Origin: a bacterium
GTDB lineage: Bacteria; Patescibacteriota; Gracilibacteria; BD1-5; UBA6164
Direction of reading: 5' to 3'
DNA: 64,000 bases
Assembly (NCBI GenBank): GCA_024635475.1
Contig: JAGXIW010000003.1
Coordinates: 310,001 to 374,000, forward strand
In this document: piece by piece, positions 30,236-42,574 of the stretch
How positions within the stretch are numbered: the first letter of the stretch is position 1
How the letters are laid out: each line of letters starts with the position of its first letter
Notes under the pieces: generated by a model
Seen by the model: the letters and a program-made list of their open reading frames with translations, nothing else
The model's database searches: none
What the model was told of the DNA's origin: nothing
Translations under genes and position numbers: made by a program

Positions 30236-32281
30236 TTATTTCTCTGTCATAGTCCACGAATAATCCCAAGAATCATCTGGAGGATTGTCCATATATGTCA
30301 GACATCTTTCTTTATAGACTAAACTTGGTTTATCTCATAACTCTATTAATTTATCAAATATTTCTAAAGCCTCTTTAAATTTTTTATCAAAATATAAATC
30401 AATTCATTTTTGAAAATCATCATAAATAATTTTATCTTTTGAATTTAATCTTCATTTAGAGTCTAATAATTCATAAATATTTATAGCTATATTTTTTCAC
30501 TTAACTTTTATCTTATCTAGATATCTAAATTCAAATATATCTTTTGTATCTTGATAAACATTTTCACTTACACATATATAAGTTCAATAAAATTTATTTA
30601 TAGATTCAAGTCTAGAAGCTAGATTTACATTATCTCATATTGCTGTAAATTCAAGCTTTGTTGATTTTGATCATATATTTCAAATTATAGCATCTCATAC
30701 ATTTATTCAAATTCTAATATTTATATTTGGAAATCATTGTTTATTCCAGATAGTATTTAATTTGATTAATCTTTGTTTTTGAATCAAAGCTGTTATACAT
30801 GCCTCATATGAGATATCTTCAACAGCCTTTCAAAAAACTCACCATAAAGCCATAATAGCATCTCATTCATATTTATTTATAAATCATCTTTCATTTAAAA
30901 TTACTTCTGACATTTTAGTTAGGTATTCTTTTAAAAAAGAAATTAGTTTTTCAGGACTAAATTTTTCACTTATAGTTGTAAACCCTTCGATATCTGAAAA
31001 TAAAATTGCCAATCTTTTTTTCTCTCAATCTAAATTTATATTTCATTCTCAAGATAATATTTCTGCTGCAACATCTTTTGATACATATTCAGAAAGAGCT
31101 GTATTTAATTTGTTTTTGTCTTTATTTTCTAGGATATATTTAGTTATGTTTGATAATATAGAAGATAGAAGAATTGCTAAGATTAATTCAAAAGGAAAAT
31201 TTGGGATAATTTGAGAACTCCATAAATATAAAAAATAAATTAATAAAATTCACAATATAGATATATTTGTAAATATAAGTTTTTTTCATGATTTAGAAAG
31301 ATTTATATAAATAGCTAAAATACTGATAAGAAAAATAAGTAATAATTCTAGATTTTTTTCGAAATATTTTGAAAAATTCTTAGTTAAAACTGTATTTAAG
31401 AAATTTGCATGAACATATACTCAATAATCGTCTCAAATAGGAGTTTTAAGAGTATCTAATCATTTAATAGTTGATCAGATAATAACTATTTTATCTTTTA
31501 AAAAATCTTTTTGTTGTTCATTATTTTGTATAAAATTCTCATCACTGTAAATATTATAAAAAGAATAACTTTTTACATGTCCTTGATTATAATTTATTAA
31601 GAAATCATTTGTATTTGCTTTAGAAAAAGGAAGTATTATCCTATTTTTTATATTTAATGAATTATTATTAATAATAGATTTTGAATTTAAGAAATCTTTA
31701 TCATTGAATAACTTTGAATAATAGGCTCTAAGTAGTGAAATTCAAAAATACTCATATCTTCAATTTGAAAAATCTTTATATGGAGAAAGTGAAAAAACTG
31801 TATTTGTAAGATTATCAGGTCTAACATCAAAGAATCATATATTAATTGCTCATAGTTTAAAAATATTTCTAGGTTCTTCAAAGACTCAGGACTCTGTTTT
31901 TTTTATAGTTCATCATCATAAAACAATATTTCAAGCTTCCACTATAGCTTTTGCAAAATCATTATCATAAGGAGTTTTATCAGCAAATATTATATCAAAT
32001 CATATAACAGTTGCTCATGCTTTATTTAAATTTTTAATTAAGGGGATATATTCTTTCCTATCAAATGGGAACCTTCAAAGCTTTCATACAGTTGTTTCAT
32101 CAATTTTAACTACAACAATTTTATCATTATATTTTTGAGGAAAATTATAAAAAATCTTTTGTATATTCTTATCTACTATAGCTCATAAATTTATTGCATA
32201 AAAAAATATTGTAATAATAAAAACTATCAAAGCCAGAAATACTGATAAGAAATTTTTGTTTTTGAATATTTTGTTATTCAT
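30236..32281 (-). CDS. Membrane adenylate/guanylate cyclase with CHASE2 sensor
   Basis: 681 codons. Membrane helix, then an extracytoplasmic CHASE2 sensor (~35-330; VVVKIDE, GRFPFDR, GFDIIFAD), a cluster of further hydrophobic segments (~340-420) and a class III cyclase catalytic domain (~460-640). The two metal-binding Asp lie in FSDIEGFT and KYEGDAIMALWG, and the transition-state region reads FTAIGDNVNLASRLES. It should make cAMP (or cGMP) in response to an outside signal. It lies 10 bases behind the FecR-domain gene in the same operon, a pairing seen in other bacteria. Confidence 0.92.
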
Positions 32282-32291
32282 ATTTTTGTTT

Positions 32292-33569
32292 TTATTGTTT
32301 TTTAATAGATTCTATTAATCATCAAAAATTGTTATCTAAAAATTGATTTACTTGTCATTCTGCTTTCTTTTTTAAGTCTTTTATAGAATCAAAATTTAAA
32401 TTTATCTTAAAGATTTCTTGTAGTGGTTTTAGAGATTCAATCATACTTTCTTTTAATCAATCAGGAACTTTGGTCATATCAACATATTTGTTAAAATCTA
32501 TGTTTAGATTTTTTATTTTTTCCTTATTGCTTACCAATAATTCTAAAGACTCTTTAAGTTTAGATAAATTATTTGATGATACCATATCATTTATATCATA
32601 TAATGAGTTTTTTATCAAACTTTCAGTGTTTTTTTCATCATAAGAAGATGCAAGTAATATTTCTTTGTAATAAAGTTTTTTGTCATAATCTTTGTTTTCA
32701 GCACTTAAGAAATTTAAGTTTTGATATTTTGAAAATATTTTGTCATAAACATATTTTTTATCTGTGTTATTCAATTTTGATATTTTTGTTTTTACTTTAT
32801 CAATATTATCAAATGAATTTATAGCATTTAAAACAGCATGTTTTTTTGAAAATATTCATAAAATTATATTTATAGGATTATTTTCACTCAATTTATTTGT
32901 AATTCAATTTTGTAGATTTAATAGAAACTCTTTATCAAATTTTTTATTTATTTCATTCCAAGTTTTATCTTTTAGATTTAACATAAATTCTTGTAAATCA
33001 ATAAGTGTAAATGTCTTTATAGAAACAGCTTTATTTTTTCAGATTGTGATTTCAGAGTTATTTGTATTATTTTTTAAAGTCACTTCATGGTCTTCTACAT
33101 AGATGTAACCTTTGTCTTTATTTACTTCAAATACTGTTCATCTAACTCATGCTTCTATATCATTTACATATTGTTTGAAATAAGAATCTTTTCAAAATAG
33201 TGAAACTAAATTATTCCATGTTTTTCACCTAACTAAATTTAGAGATATTTGTATTTTTGATAAATCACTTGTTATATAATTTTCTTTTATAACTATTTCT
33301 GTATCTCATCATAATCTAGTTATACTATTATCTCACCATTCTATTACTACTAGACTTTCTTCTCATACTGTTTTTATAGTATTTCATACTTTTATTTTCT
33401 GTCTATTTTTTATTTCTAAATTTTTTGTATCTAAAAAACCACTTCAATTAATAAGAGAAACATATGAATTTGTATCTCTTATTGAATAAAAAGAATAGCT
33501 TTCTAATCACAAAATCAGTAGTATTAAAAAAAGTATTGAAATTATAAATTTATTTTTTAAATTTTTCAT
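32292..33569 (-). CDS. FecR-domain protein
   Basis: 425 codons. One N-terminal membrane helix (~8-24) followed by a FecR domain (~40-175): VSLINGSGFLD, VGNTIKTVGEESLVVIEWGDNSITRLG and the GVRGTVFEV segment. The remaining ~240 residues are helical, charged and of unknown function. FecR domains outside the membrane usually read signals or bind glycans. Because it is directly upstream of the CHASE2 cyclase, it may present a signal to it; this is inference. Confidence 0.85.
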
Positions 33570-33618
33570 TATAATAGATTTAGATGTTTAAATATAAAAA
33601 TAATTTTAATCGGAAAAT

Positions 33619-34026
33619 ATGAAAAAACAATATATATTTTTATTTATGATAGTCGTATTATTTTATATGTTATACTTGGTATTTTCTTATAAATATAACG
33701 AATATAGAATCAATTCATATATAGAAGAAATAACTAAACTTAATCAAGAAATTAAAAGTAGTATCACTGAAACTGAAGAATTGATTGATTATAAGACCAC
33801 TTTGGCTTATAAAAATAAATTGTTAAAACAAGAACAGTGAAAAAAAAGTAGAAACGAGAAAGTTATGTATCTTACTGATGAAAAAAAGTATAAGAAATTT
33901 ACAAATCCTGATTTTATAGAAAATTATGAAAAAACAATTGTGAAACAAGTTGAAATAGAAAATGATGAAATCAAAAATAAATCAAATTTTCAAAAATGGA
34001 TATATTTTTTATTTAAGAAAACATAA
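33619..34026 (+). CDS. Single-pass membrane protein with coiled coil, FtsB/DivIC-like layout
   Basis: 135 codons: short basic N-terminus, a membrane helix (~5-23) and a heptad-rich coiled coil (~30-75, IEEITKLNQEIKSS), then a basic tail. This order is shared by the division proteins FtsB, FtsL and DivIC, but similar small proteins exist in other roles. It is divergent from the FecR-cyclase operon and has its own terminator. Confidence 0.6.
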
Positions 34027-34053
34027 AAACTCCATTTATTTTAAATGGAGTTA
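34026..34053. terminator. Terminator between convergent genes
   Basis: AACTCCATTTA pairs with TAAATGGAGTT, with A and T tracts on the two sides. Confidence 0.7.
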
Positions 34054-34075
34054 ATAAAAATAATTTATTTATTTT

Positions 34076-34897
34076 CTAATTAGAACGTTTATTCATTATA
34101 TTTTGTTCAAGTCTTTTAACATTATCAATTGCACTTGTATCATAAGGTCTTAAAAAAAGTATTTCTTCATATGTTTTTATTGCATCCTTTAACTTTCCTA
34201 CTCTTTCTAAAGCAAAGGCTTTTTTTCTCATCATATCAAGATTTTTAGGCTTCTCCTTTAATACTAATTTGATATATTTCAAAGCTTTTTCAAAATCTTG
34301 AATTTCATATGTTAGATGTGCTAAAGTTTCTATGATTTCATTGTCAGATTGCTTCTTGGTATGGACTTTTTCATATACTGAGATTGACTCTTCAAAATCT
34401 CATTGCATAGAAAGAACATATCATAATTTTATCAAAATAGAAGTATTGTCTTGTATAATTAAGCTTATATCTTTATAAATAAGTTCAGCATTTTTATAAT
34501 TTTTTTCTTGTTCATAAATAAAACCTAACTCCATATTTAAATCTTTATTATATTTATCTATAGTTAATCATTCAATTATAAGAATTTTAGATTTATCATA
34601 ATATCATTTTTCAGTATTGACTTTAATTCTTTTTAATATTTCAGAAATTTTAAGCTTTTCTTCTTCTGACAAATTTGTATAATTTATACTATTTTTTTGT
34701 AAATTTGTTTTATGAGTTTCTTTATTTATATTTATAATTTGGACATTTTTTACTTCATCTGTATTTTTTGGAGAAGAAACAATTTTTTTTATCTTGTTAA
34801 AAATAGAATAAAAATATGAAAAACCATAATAAATACTATAACTTAAAGAAGATATAAAGAATAAAAGTTCTATTCTAAGTAATATTAAATTTTCCAT
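34076..34897 (-). CDS. Membrane-anchored tetratricopeptide-repeat protein
   Basis: 273 codons. N-terminal membrane helix (~5-28), a linker and then about five TPR units from residue ~95 on; clear examples are the EEQKNYKNAELIYKD, GDFEESISVYEKV, DFEKALKYIKLVL and GKLKDAIKTYEEIL stretches. TPR arrays bind other proteins. Last gene of the minus run folD, PEGA-like, dprA; the gap from dprA is 99 bases, so it may have its own promoter. Confidence 0.8.
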
Positions 34898-34996
34898 AAA
34901 AACAATAATAAGTTAATTTGATTAGTTTTTTCTATTTTATATAAATAAACTTTCTTTTCAATAATTTAAAATAATACCTCTTGACATAAAAATATG

Positions 34997-36067
34997 TTAT
35001 GTTATTTCATACTTTCAATTAATTGATTTTTTTATAATTCATTTTATTTCAAGCATTGATAAATTTATTGAGATATTACTCAAACTGAGATTACTTTTTT
35101 GTATTAGTTCATCTGTATCCAAGCTTTCTAATAAAAGTATATCGTAGATAATCTTTTCTATATCATTTCAAAAATCGATAACATTAGTTTCTTGTTTATT
35201 TTTTGTTATTATATTATATTCTTCAAGTATATCATCAACTATAGTAACCATTTTTGCATTACCATTTTTAATCAAGTTGTTACATCAAATAGAATTACTT
35301 TTATAAATATCTCATGGTACAGCGAATACATCTTTTCATTGTTCTAGAGCTAAATTGGCTGTTATTAAAGTCCCAGATTTTTCAGCTGATTCAATTACAA
35401 TTACTCAACTTGATATAGCTGAAACTATCTCATTTCTTATAGGAAAATTATAACTATTTCCAACTTCTCAGATAGGAAATATTGATATAATTCATCAGTT
35501 TTTATTAACTATTTCATCAAATAAATTTTTATTTTGAATAGGATAATCTATATCAATTCAAGTTCATATAACGGAAATAGTTTTTCAGTTATTGATTAGA
35601 GTTTGATTATGAGCTTCACTATCACATCAAAAAGCTCATCAACTTACGATTGTAAAATATTTACTTAGCCCAGGAACTAATTTTTCAATGACTTTTTTCC
35701 CATAACTTGTCATACTTCTCGATCATATAATAACAATTTTCGGAGAGTTATCTATTTTTCATCTTACATATAATAAATATGGAGGAATTGAAATTTGTTT
35801 TAATAAATCCGGGTATTTATTATCTTTTATTGTTATTAATTCGACATTTCTTTCTTTTAATACAGAATTTATTTTATCAAAATTTAAATTATCTTTTTTT
35901 GATAATATATTTGAGATTTCTTTTTCAGAACAAAAAGGTCTTAAATTTGTTAGACTTAATTTTTCATAAAATTCTTTATAATTATCTTTTTTTTCAAAAA
36001 TATTTGAAAGTTTTCTTTGGGAAATTCATAAACTATGTAATCAAACTAGGTAGATTAAATCAGACAT
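34997..36067 (-). CDS. dprA: DNA-processing protein DprA
   Basis: 356 codons. The Rossmann-type DprA core is clear: IPPYLLYVRG, IIGSRSMTSYG, SGGAFGCDSEAH, GTGIDIDYP, FPIRNEIVSAIS, ESAEKSGTLITA and VFAVPGD. DprA loads RecA on incoming single-stranded DNA and protects it, so it marks natural DNA uptake, in keeping with the type IV pilus genes in the window. A short N-terminal helical part (SAM-like) and a winged-helix-like tail flank the core. Confidence 0.93.
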
Positions 36068-36081
36068 AAGGTAATTAATAA

Positions 36082-37116
36082 TTAATAATTTTCTAATTCA
36101 TATTTTTTTCATAAATTATCATAAAAATAGATTTTATTTTCTCATTCCTGAATAATTTGAGTTATTTCCATATCAGTCTCTAAAATTATTTCTCTATTTT
36201 TTACTCAGGGATTGTATTTTATAACTAGATTTTTGTTATTATCTTTTAGTCAAAAATTTGTAAATTTACTTTTTTCATCTTTGTAGATAATTCATATATA
36301 TGCATCTTTTAAATAAACAAAATCTTTAAATAAGTAAAAATATTGTAATTCTTTACTAAGTTCATCATAAGTATAAGTTCCCATATCAGTTACTATGAGA
36401 TAATTTGTTTTTAAATTACCTATTTTGACATACTTTATTTTTGGAACAAGTTTAAATTCATCAATTTTTTGTAAATTTAAATTATATATATATTTTCTAC
36501 CTTTTAAGCTAATTAAAATCTTATTTGAGTCTCCATATATTTTATAAATTTGGATATCTTTTTTATCTGTTTTTGGAAAAGTTCCTAGTTTTGTGTCTTT
36601 ACTTTCTCATTTTTTGAATAATTCTAGATTATTTCAACTGGTTTTAAAATAAAAAAATCATAAACTTCATAGGTCTATAATATAATCTGTTTCTTTTTTA
36701 AATTTTATATATGCAATTTTTTCTTTTGCTTTGTCTTTTGTTATTTCAATATCTTTATTTGTTTCTTTCACTTCATTTAATTCAGTCAATTTTGTATCTT
36801 TTACAAAATCTGCTTTTATATAATTGGTATTTTTTCATTTTAAACTTAGTTCTTGTTTTATTTCTTTATAACTGGGGCTAGTTAATGTTATATCATAATT
36901 AAAAGGAGATATATCTTTTATAATACACTTTTTTTCTTTACAATCGTAATTAAAAGTTTTGTAAACTTTTTTTGCATAAAGTTCAACACTATAATTATCT
37001 ATATTTGATGTAATTTCTAAAGTTCAAGTATATTGCACAAAAAATATAAAATAAAAAAGATATCATAAACCAAACATAATTGTTAGTATCAAAAATCAAA
37101 GTATTCTGTTTGACAT
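36082..37116 (-). CDS. Membrane-anchored protein with a PEGA-like domain
   Basis: 344 codons. One N-terminal membrane helix (~6-28), then TGTLEITSNIDNYSVEL..SPFNYDITLTSPSYK, which resembles a PEGA domain (a surface-associated beta fold). The rest is beta-rich, with repeated 'Y.y.l..' strands that could be a propeller-like fold. It sits between folD and dprA (31 and 14 base gaps) in one transcript; a functional link to either is not evident. Confidence 0.65.
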
Positions 37117-37147
37117 AAAATAGAGAATAAAGATTAAAGAAAAAATA

Positions 37148-37978
37148 TTATTTATTCAAATTATAACTTTTCACGACACTACTCATCAGATTTGCCACAG
37201 TAAGTGGTCAAACTCAACCTGGAACTGGAGTAATTAGGTTTCAGTTATTATTGATCTCATCAAATTTTGCATCACCATAGATTTTGTCATCAATTATAGT
37301 AAATCCTACATCTATAACGACCGTTTTATTATTTATCATTTCAAGACTTAATAGACCAGGTTTTCAAGTTGCACAAATTACTATATCAGATATTTTTGTA
37401 AATTGTGATAAGTCTTTTGTTTTACTATTACAGCTTATAACTGTTGCTCCAGAATTTATCAAAAGCATAGTTAGAGGTTTTCAAACTATATTACTTTTTC
37501 ATATAACTGTTACAATTTTTCAAGGTAAATCAATTTTTAGATAATTTAATATTTCCATAACTCAAGCTGGAGTACAAGGAATAAGTCAAGAATCGTCTCA
37601 AATAAGAATTTTTCATTGATTTTTTTCATTAAATCAATCTACATCTTTATTTGGATTAATTAAGTTAATTACTTTTTTTGAATCAATATGATTAGGAAGA
37701 GGTAATTGAATTAAAATTCAAGTAATATTTTTATCATCATTATATTCTGATATTTTTTTAAGTAAATCAGATTCAGAAGTATTTTCGCCTAGATGATCAA
37801 GCTTAAAATTTATTCATACATATTCTGCCCATTTCTTTTTTTGTTTTATGTATCTCAAACTTGAAGGATTATTTCACACTAAAATAGCCAACAAAGTTAA
37901 TGGTTCTTCTATATTTCAAACTTCATTTTTTATCTCAGCATATTTTTTTGATGCAATTTCTTTTCAATCAATTATCAT
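37148..37978 (-). CDS. folD: Methylene-tetrahydrofolate dehydrogenase/cyclohydrolase
   Basis: 276 codons. FolD motifs in order: the YIKQK active-site Tyr and Lys (~43-47), GILIQLPLP, NPNKDVDGF, CTPAGVMEIL, GKSNIVGKP (NADP-binding) and the ITPVPGGVGPLTVANL signature near the end. It interconverts 5,10-methylene- and 10-formyl-THF. First gene of the minus run that ends with the TPR protein. Several glycines of the NADP loop and of PGGVGP are TGA. Confidence 0.95.
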
Positions 37979-38156
37979 TTTTAAAGTAGTAAGTATTAAG
38001 TAATGATATAGAAAATGATAATAATGTATCTTATTTTAAAATAATCATTTTTATAATTTTATATAAATTTTTATTTTCTCATAATCTTTTTTGTATTTTT
38101 TGTATTTTTTTGTAAAATTGTTTTTATATATTAATTTAATTTGAGCTCTAAAATTT

Positions 38157-39158
38157 ATGAAAATACTAGCTTTTGAAACAAGTTGTGATGATACTTCGAT
38201 AGCATTATTTGAAGATGATGTTTTGATTACTATGGACACGGCTTCACAAATCAAAATCCACGAACAGACTTGATGAGTAGTTCCTGAAATTGCAGCAAGA
38301 GAACATGCTAATAATATATTTAAGGTTTTAGATAATGTACTTAAGAATGCAAAACAGAGTCTTAGTTCTATCGATTACATAGCAGTCACTATGACCCCAT
38401 GACTTATGCCATCACTTTTAACTTGAATTACAGTTGCGAGAACTATTTCTATAAGCTTAGATGTACCACTTATTGAGATAAATCATATAGAATCACATAT
38501 ATTTTCAAATTATATTGAGAGAAAAAAGAAAGACATAAATTATCCTCTGGTTTGTCTAACTGTTTCAGGTTGACATAATGAGATTTATCATATGAAAGAT
38601 ATGTTTGATTTTACAAAAGTTTGATGAACCCAAGATGATAGTGCTGGAGAAGCATTTGATAAAGTTGCTAAGATGATGGGACTTGGATATCCTGGATGAC
38701 CTATTATTTCTGAATTAGCAGAGGAATATAGACAAAATATGTCTACAAAAGATTGACTATTGTCTAATAATTTGTTTCCTCGTAGTTGGCTTAATAAAGA
38801 TGAACTTAATTTCAGTTTCTCTTGATTAAAATCCAGTGTAAAAAGAGAAGTAGACAAAAGAATTGAAAAAAATTGAAAATTGTCTACTCAAGATAGACAA
38901 GAAATAGCTTATGAATTTCAGGAAGCGGTTACTGAAGTATTAGCTACAAAACTTGTAAATGCTAGAGAAAAATATAATACAAAAACAGTTATGCTTGCTT
39001 GATGAGTAAGTGCAAATGATAGATTAAAGGAATATATAAAAAGTTTGATCATTTGAAAAGATATACAATTTATCTATCCTACAAAAAAACTTTATAGTAT
39101 GGATAATGCAGCAATGGTGTGAATCAATGCATATTATAAGATAACAAAAAAAGACTAA
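38157..39158 (+). CDS. tsaD: tRNA threonylcarbamoyltransferase TsaD
   Basis: 333 codons. Kae1/TsaD motifs: FETSCDDTS at the start, the metal-binding HIESH (His110, His114), LVCLTVSGGHN, DDSAGEAFDKVAKMM.LGYPGGP, FSFSGLKSSV and MLAGGVSAN, then MVGINAYY. It makes the t6A37 modification of ANN-decoding tRNAs with TsaB/C/E, none of which is in the window. The stop overlaps the left arm of a terminator. Confidence 0.96.
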
Positions 39159-39180
39159 TTTTTATTTAGTCTTTTTTTTT
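39145..39180 (+). terminator. Rho-independent terminator overlapping the tsaD stop
   Basis: AAAAAAAGACTAA pairs with TTTAGTCTTTTTTT; the TAA stop is part of the left arm. Confidence 0.85.
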
Positions 39181-39195
39181 AGATGAAAAATTAAT

Positions 39196-39540
39196 TTATT
39201 GAGAAATTTCTATCCCAGGTTGTTCAGGAGTTGTATACTCAGTTGTTTTTTTAGAAATTTTCTGTGCAGGATTTATAAAAGCAGTATTTGGTCATGTAGA
39301 AGTTAATACATAAGAATTATCTAAAGTATGTTCTAGTTTTTCAGTATCATTCATTTCAGCTCACTCTAAAGCTTTTGCTAAATCATCATCAGCAGTATTT
39401 TTTTCAGGATCTTCAAGTTCTTCTTGTGTTTTTATTTCAAGCAGTTTTTTTATATAATCTTCACGATCAATAGGTTTCATTTTAGATTCAGATTTCATTT
39501 TATCAACTGAACTAGCTATTTCGGGTGTATCAAATGCCAT
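39196..39540 (-). CDS. Small acidic protein of unknown function
   Basis: 114 codons, no signal peptide or membrane segment, rich in Glu, Asp, Lys and Thr; probably helical in the first half (KMKPIDREDYIKKLLEIK) and disordered in the second (TTEYTTPEQPG). Only two TGA codons. It lies between tsaD and the purM-like gene on the minus strand, 89 bases downstream of the latter. Confidence 0.6.
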
Positions 39541-39629
39541 ATGATTTTATTTAAAATATAAATTAAATATAACTTATAAGTAAGTATACTTTATATTTTA
39601 TAAAAAATCAAAAAATGGGTGCTAAATAA

Positions 39630-41456
39630 TTAATAAAGTTTAGTTCCTATTAAATTAAGTTTAAGCCAATCACGGTATTTTTTATCTAATTCTGGTGAAT
39701 CTTTAGGAATATATACATAGTCTCATATATATATTATTCATTTAGGTAAAGTAATTCTTCTTTTTATATTTATTCTCCAACCTCTCATTTCTTTATCATA
39801 GTTATTTAAATCTGGAATGTCTCCTTCAATTAAATTATTAGGTTTATTTATTGGATTTGTTTCTATTTCTGATTTTTCAGTTTTTCATTGTTCTGAAGAA
39901 ACATTTGTTTTTTCTCCACCTTTAGAATAAGTAATCTCTGATTTTCAAATTCAAACTCATTTTATTCTTACAGAAGGATCATTTTCTCATTTTTTCTTTA
40001 TTTCTCACACTAAATTTGCTGTAATTCATGATTTTCTTGCTTGTTCTAATATTTTATCTTCTTCTCATGGTTTACAAAATATTATATATGGAATTCACAT
40101 ATTCCACGGTTTTGCAACTGTTTCATCATCCAAATCAAAAGCAACTTGTAATAAGGTAAATATATCAGCTTTCTCCAATTCACTTATATCTATATCAATC
40201 ATAAGATCTTCTCTTCATTCCAATCATGAATATAATTTATATTGAGGATTTCATGTTCAATGTCTAAGTCCTGATATCTCTGCAATTGGTTTTCATTTTA
40301 TTCATCCTAATAAGTCATCAGCAATAAATTTATTAAATACAGTAGTTTCTCAAGTTGAAATATCCCGCATTTTTAATCATGCAAGTTTTTGTTTTAATTT
40401 TTCAGGTAGTTTAGATGCTTTAGTTCCTATGGCTAATAAATAATCTTCAAATGTCTTATTTTCCCAATTATCTCATAATAATTCTTTGCATTTTTGTCTA
40501 ATTAATGTTAATCCATTTGATCTTGGCGAAATAACTCAATTTTTAGTTTCTGTTTCTGATAAAACTATTATTTTATCTCATTCTTCCATTTTAACCAATT
40601 TGGTACTTACTTTTTCAGCCTTTTTTACTCAAAGAAAAGTTCATGCAAGATTTATTTCTAATTCATTCCATAAATCTATAATATCTCTTCTAGCAGATTT
40701 AAATTCTTCAATTATATGTCTTCTTCAATCTTTGTTTGATTGCATACCTTCTTCTATCTTTGATGTTGCTAATCTAACTTCAGGTGAAGAAAGTGGATAT
40801 AATAATGCTAATTGTTTCCTTTGATTATTTATTTCCTCTGTTAATCTAGTTACTTCTTTTTTGGCAATTTCTCATGATTTCCTATACCTTTCTAAGGCTC
40901 TTACAAATTTTCAATTTTCTCATAGATTCGCAGTTTCTCAATTTAGATTTAAAGAATCTTTACCAATTATACTTTTTCATAAAGATATTTTAAATGCCTT
41001 AAAAAATATCTCAGGTCTTGTTCCAAGGGTATTATCAGTATTGTTTGTATCAATTATATCAGTAAAAGCTATTGATCTTTCTCATTTTATTCAATCATCA
41101 AATAGCATTGCAGTTAAATCTGCTAACATTCTATCACATAATTCAATTGCATTTGTTAATACAATATTATAATTTTTTTCTGATTTATCTGATTTATTAT
41201 ATTATTGAAAATAATTTTCAAATTGCCTCATATAAATCTGAATTTTAGTTCATACTCAGTCTGTTCACATTGATAAAATATAATTTCATAATTTAATTTC
41301 TCAATCTTTTCAAGTTAATAATCAACTTACAAAGTCTGATGTTTGTATATTAGCTTCATCAACACTTCATTTTGTTGCATGTGAAGTTCAGTCTCAACCT
41401 CAAAGTACATTCGTTCAATAATTTTTAAATGCTTTATCAATTTTTTTTGATTCCAT
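39630..41456 (-). pseudogene. purM: AIR synthetase-like gene interrupted by one in-frame TAA
   Basis: Read across a single TAA (41202-41204), the frame is 608 codons and has PurM features throughout. Before the stop: GGDGTSHATKG and SMGTDGVGTKI. After it: LCDRMLADLTAMLF, LNLNGETANLGE, SNGLTLIRQKCKE and WNMGIPYIIF..G. PurM closes FGAM to AIR in purine synthesis and is usually ~345 residues. This one has a coiled-coil insertion of ~90 residues after NGETANLGE and a C-terminal extension. I checked the remaining codons and found no other TAA or TAG. It is either a recent nonsense mutation, a read-through or reinitiating gene (ATG at 41127-41129), or an assembly error. Confidence 0.7.
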
Positions 41457-41632
41457 AAATTTAATGTTAATAATTAATCATTCTTTGTTATTAAAAGAAA
41501 AATATTGAAAAAGTCAAATAAATTAATAAAAAAACATTAAAAATATAGTATTATAAAACATAAAAATTTTACAAAACGAAAATAATATAGTACAATAATA
41601 ATAGTCAATTTTATATTTTAATTTATAAAAAA

Positions 41633-42292
41633 ATGGATTTCTCAAAACTTAAAGAAAAGTTTTCTTCTATCAAATTAGACACTTTAAAACTTTATAATGA
41701 TACTGTTGAAAAAACTGCAAAAAAATTAGTAGAATCAAATTTTACTATTAAAACATTGTTTGAGTTACAAGATTTTATATGAAAATCAAAAAATTATTTT
41801 AGTGAAAGCTCAAATAAAGAAGAAATAAAAATGATAATTTGTATATTTGCTTCGAAAGAAAGTGATTTTTTTAAGAAATTTTTATATGAATTACCAGTTA
41901 TTTATACAAAAGCATGGGCTAGAAATATATGAATAAAATTGGTTGAATCATCTTTGGAATGAATTGATTTATCGAAGTATCAAATTGTTTCTGTGCCTAG
42001 TTTAGTTTTATTTGAAAATGAAAAAGTTATAAAAGTAGTTGCAACAGAAGAAAAAATAAATAAAATAGTAAATGGGTTAAATCTTGACATAGAAAAATCT
42101 ATAAAAGATATAGATGATACGAAAAAAGAAACTCCTGTAGTTTCAAATCAAATTAATATTGTTAAAACAAGTGAAGTGTGAAGTACTGATAATATTATAA
42201 AAATAAAAGAGCCAGTTTCTTGAACTTCTCTAAATAATTCAAATAATATAATAAATGATTCTTTAATAATCTCAGAAATACCTAAATCTTAG
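41633..42292 (+). CDS. Hypothetical protein, possible Cys-less thioredoxin fold
   Basis: 219 codons without a signal peptide. The middle (FFKKFLYELPVIYTKAWARNIGIKL..VSVPSLVLFENEKVI) resembles the second half of a thioredoxin fold, including a cis-Pro-like VPS before a beta strand, but no CxxC is present. The C-terminal ~70 residues are Asn/Ser/Thr/Ile-rich and probably disordered. It is 25 bases before a small membrane protein gene, likely co-transcribed. Function unknown. Confidence 0.65.
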
Positions 42293-42317
42293 AACTTTAT
42301 CACTTAATTTATAATTT

Positions 42318-42545
42318 ATGACAATAACAATTTTAGAAGCTCTTTACATAGTACTTATTGTTTTTACATCGGTAATTGGGACTCTTCTTGTTATTGCACT
42401 TATAAAAGTTATAAAAATCTTATCAGTAGTCAATGAAATCACTTCTTATTACACAAAAATAAAACAAATATTAAAAAAATATGAAAGTATTCCAAATAGT
42501 GTAAAAGAAGCAGTAAAATCAAAATTTAAAAGGAATGGAAAATAA
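42318..42545 (+). CDS. Small membrane protein
   Basis: 75 codons with no TGA. One long hydrophobic helix (~5-33) is followed by a basic amphipathic helix (TKIKQILKKYES) and a Lys-rich tail. The layout resembles DUF948-like anchors but no firm match can be made. It follows the hypothetical gene at 41633. Confidence 0.6.
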   Translation: MTITILEALYIVLIVFTSVIGTLLVIALIKVIKILSVVNEITSYYTKIKQILKKYESIPNSVKEAVKSKFKRNGK

Positions 42546-42574
42546 TTTCTTTATTAAAATAGAATTTTTAATAT

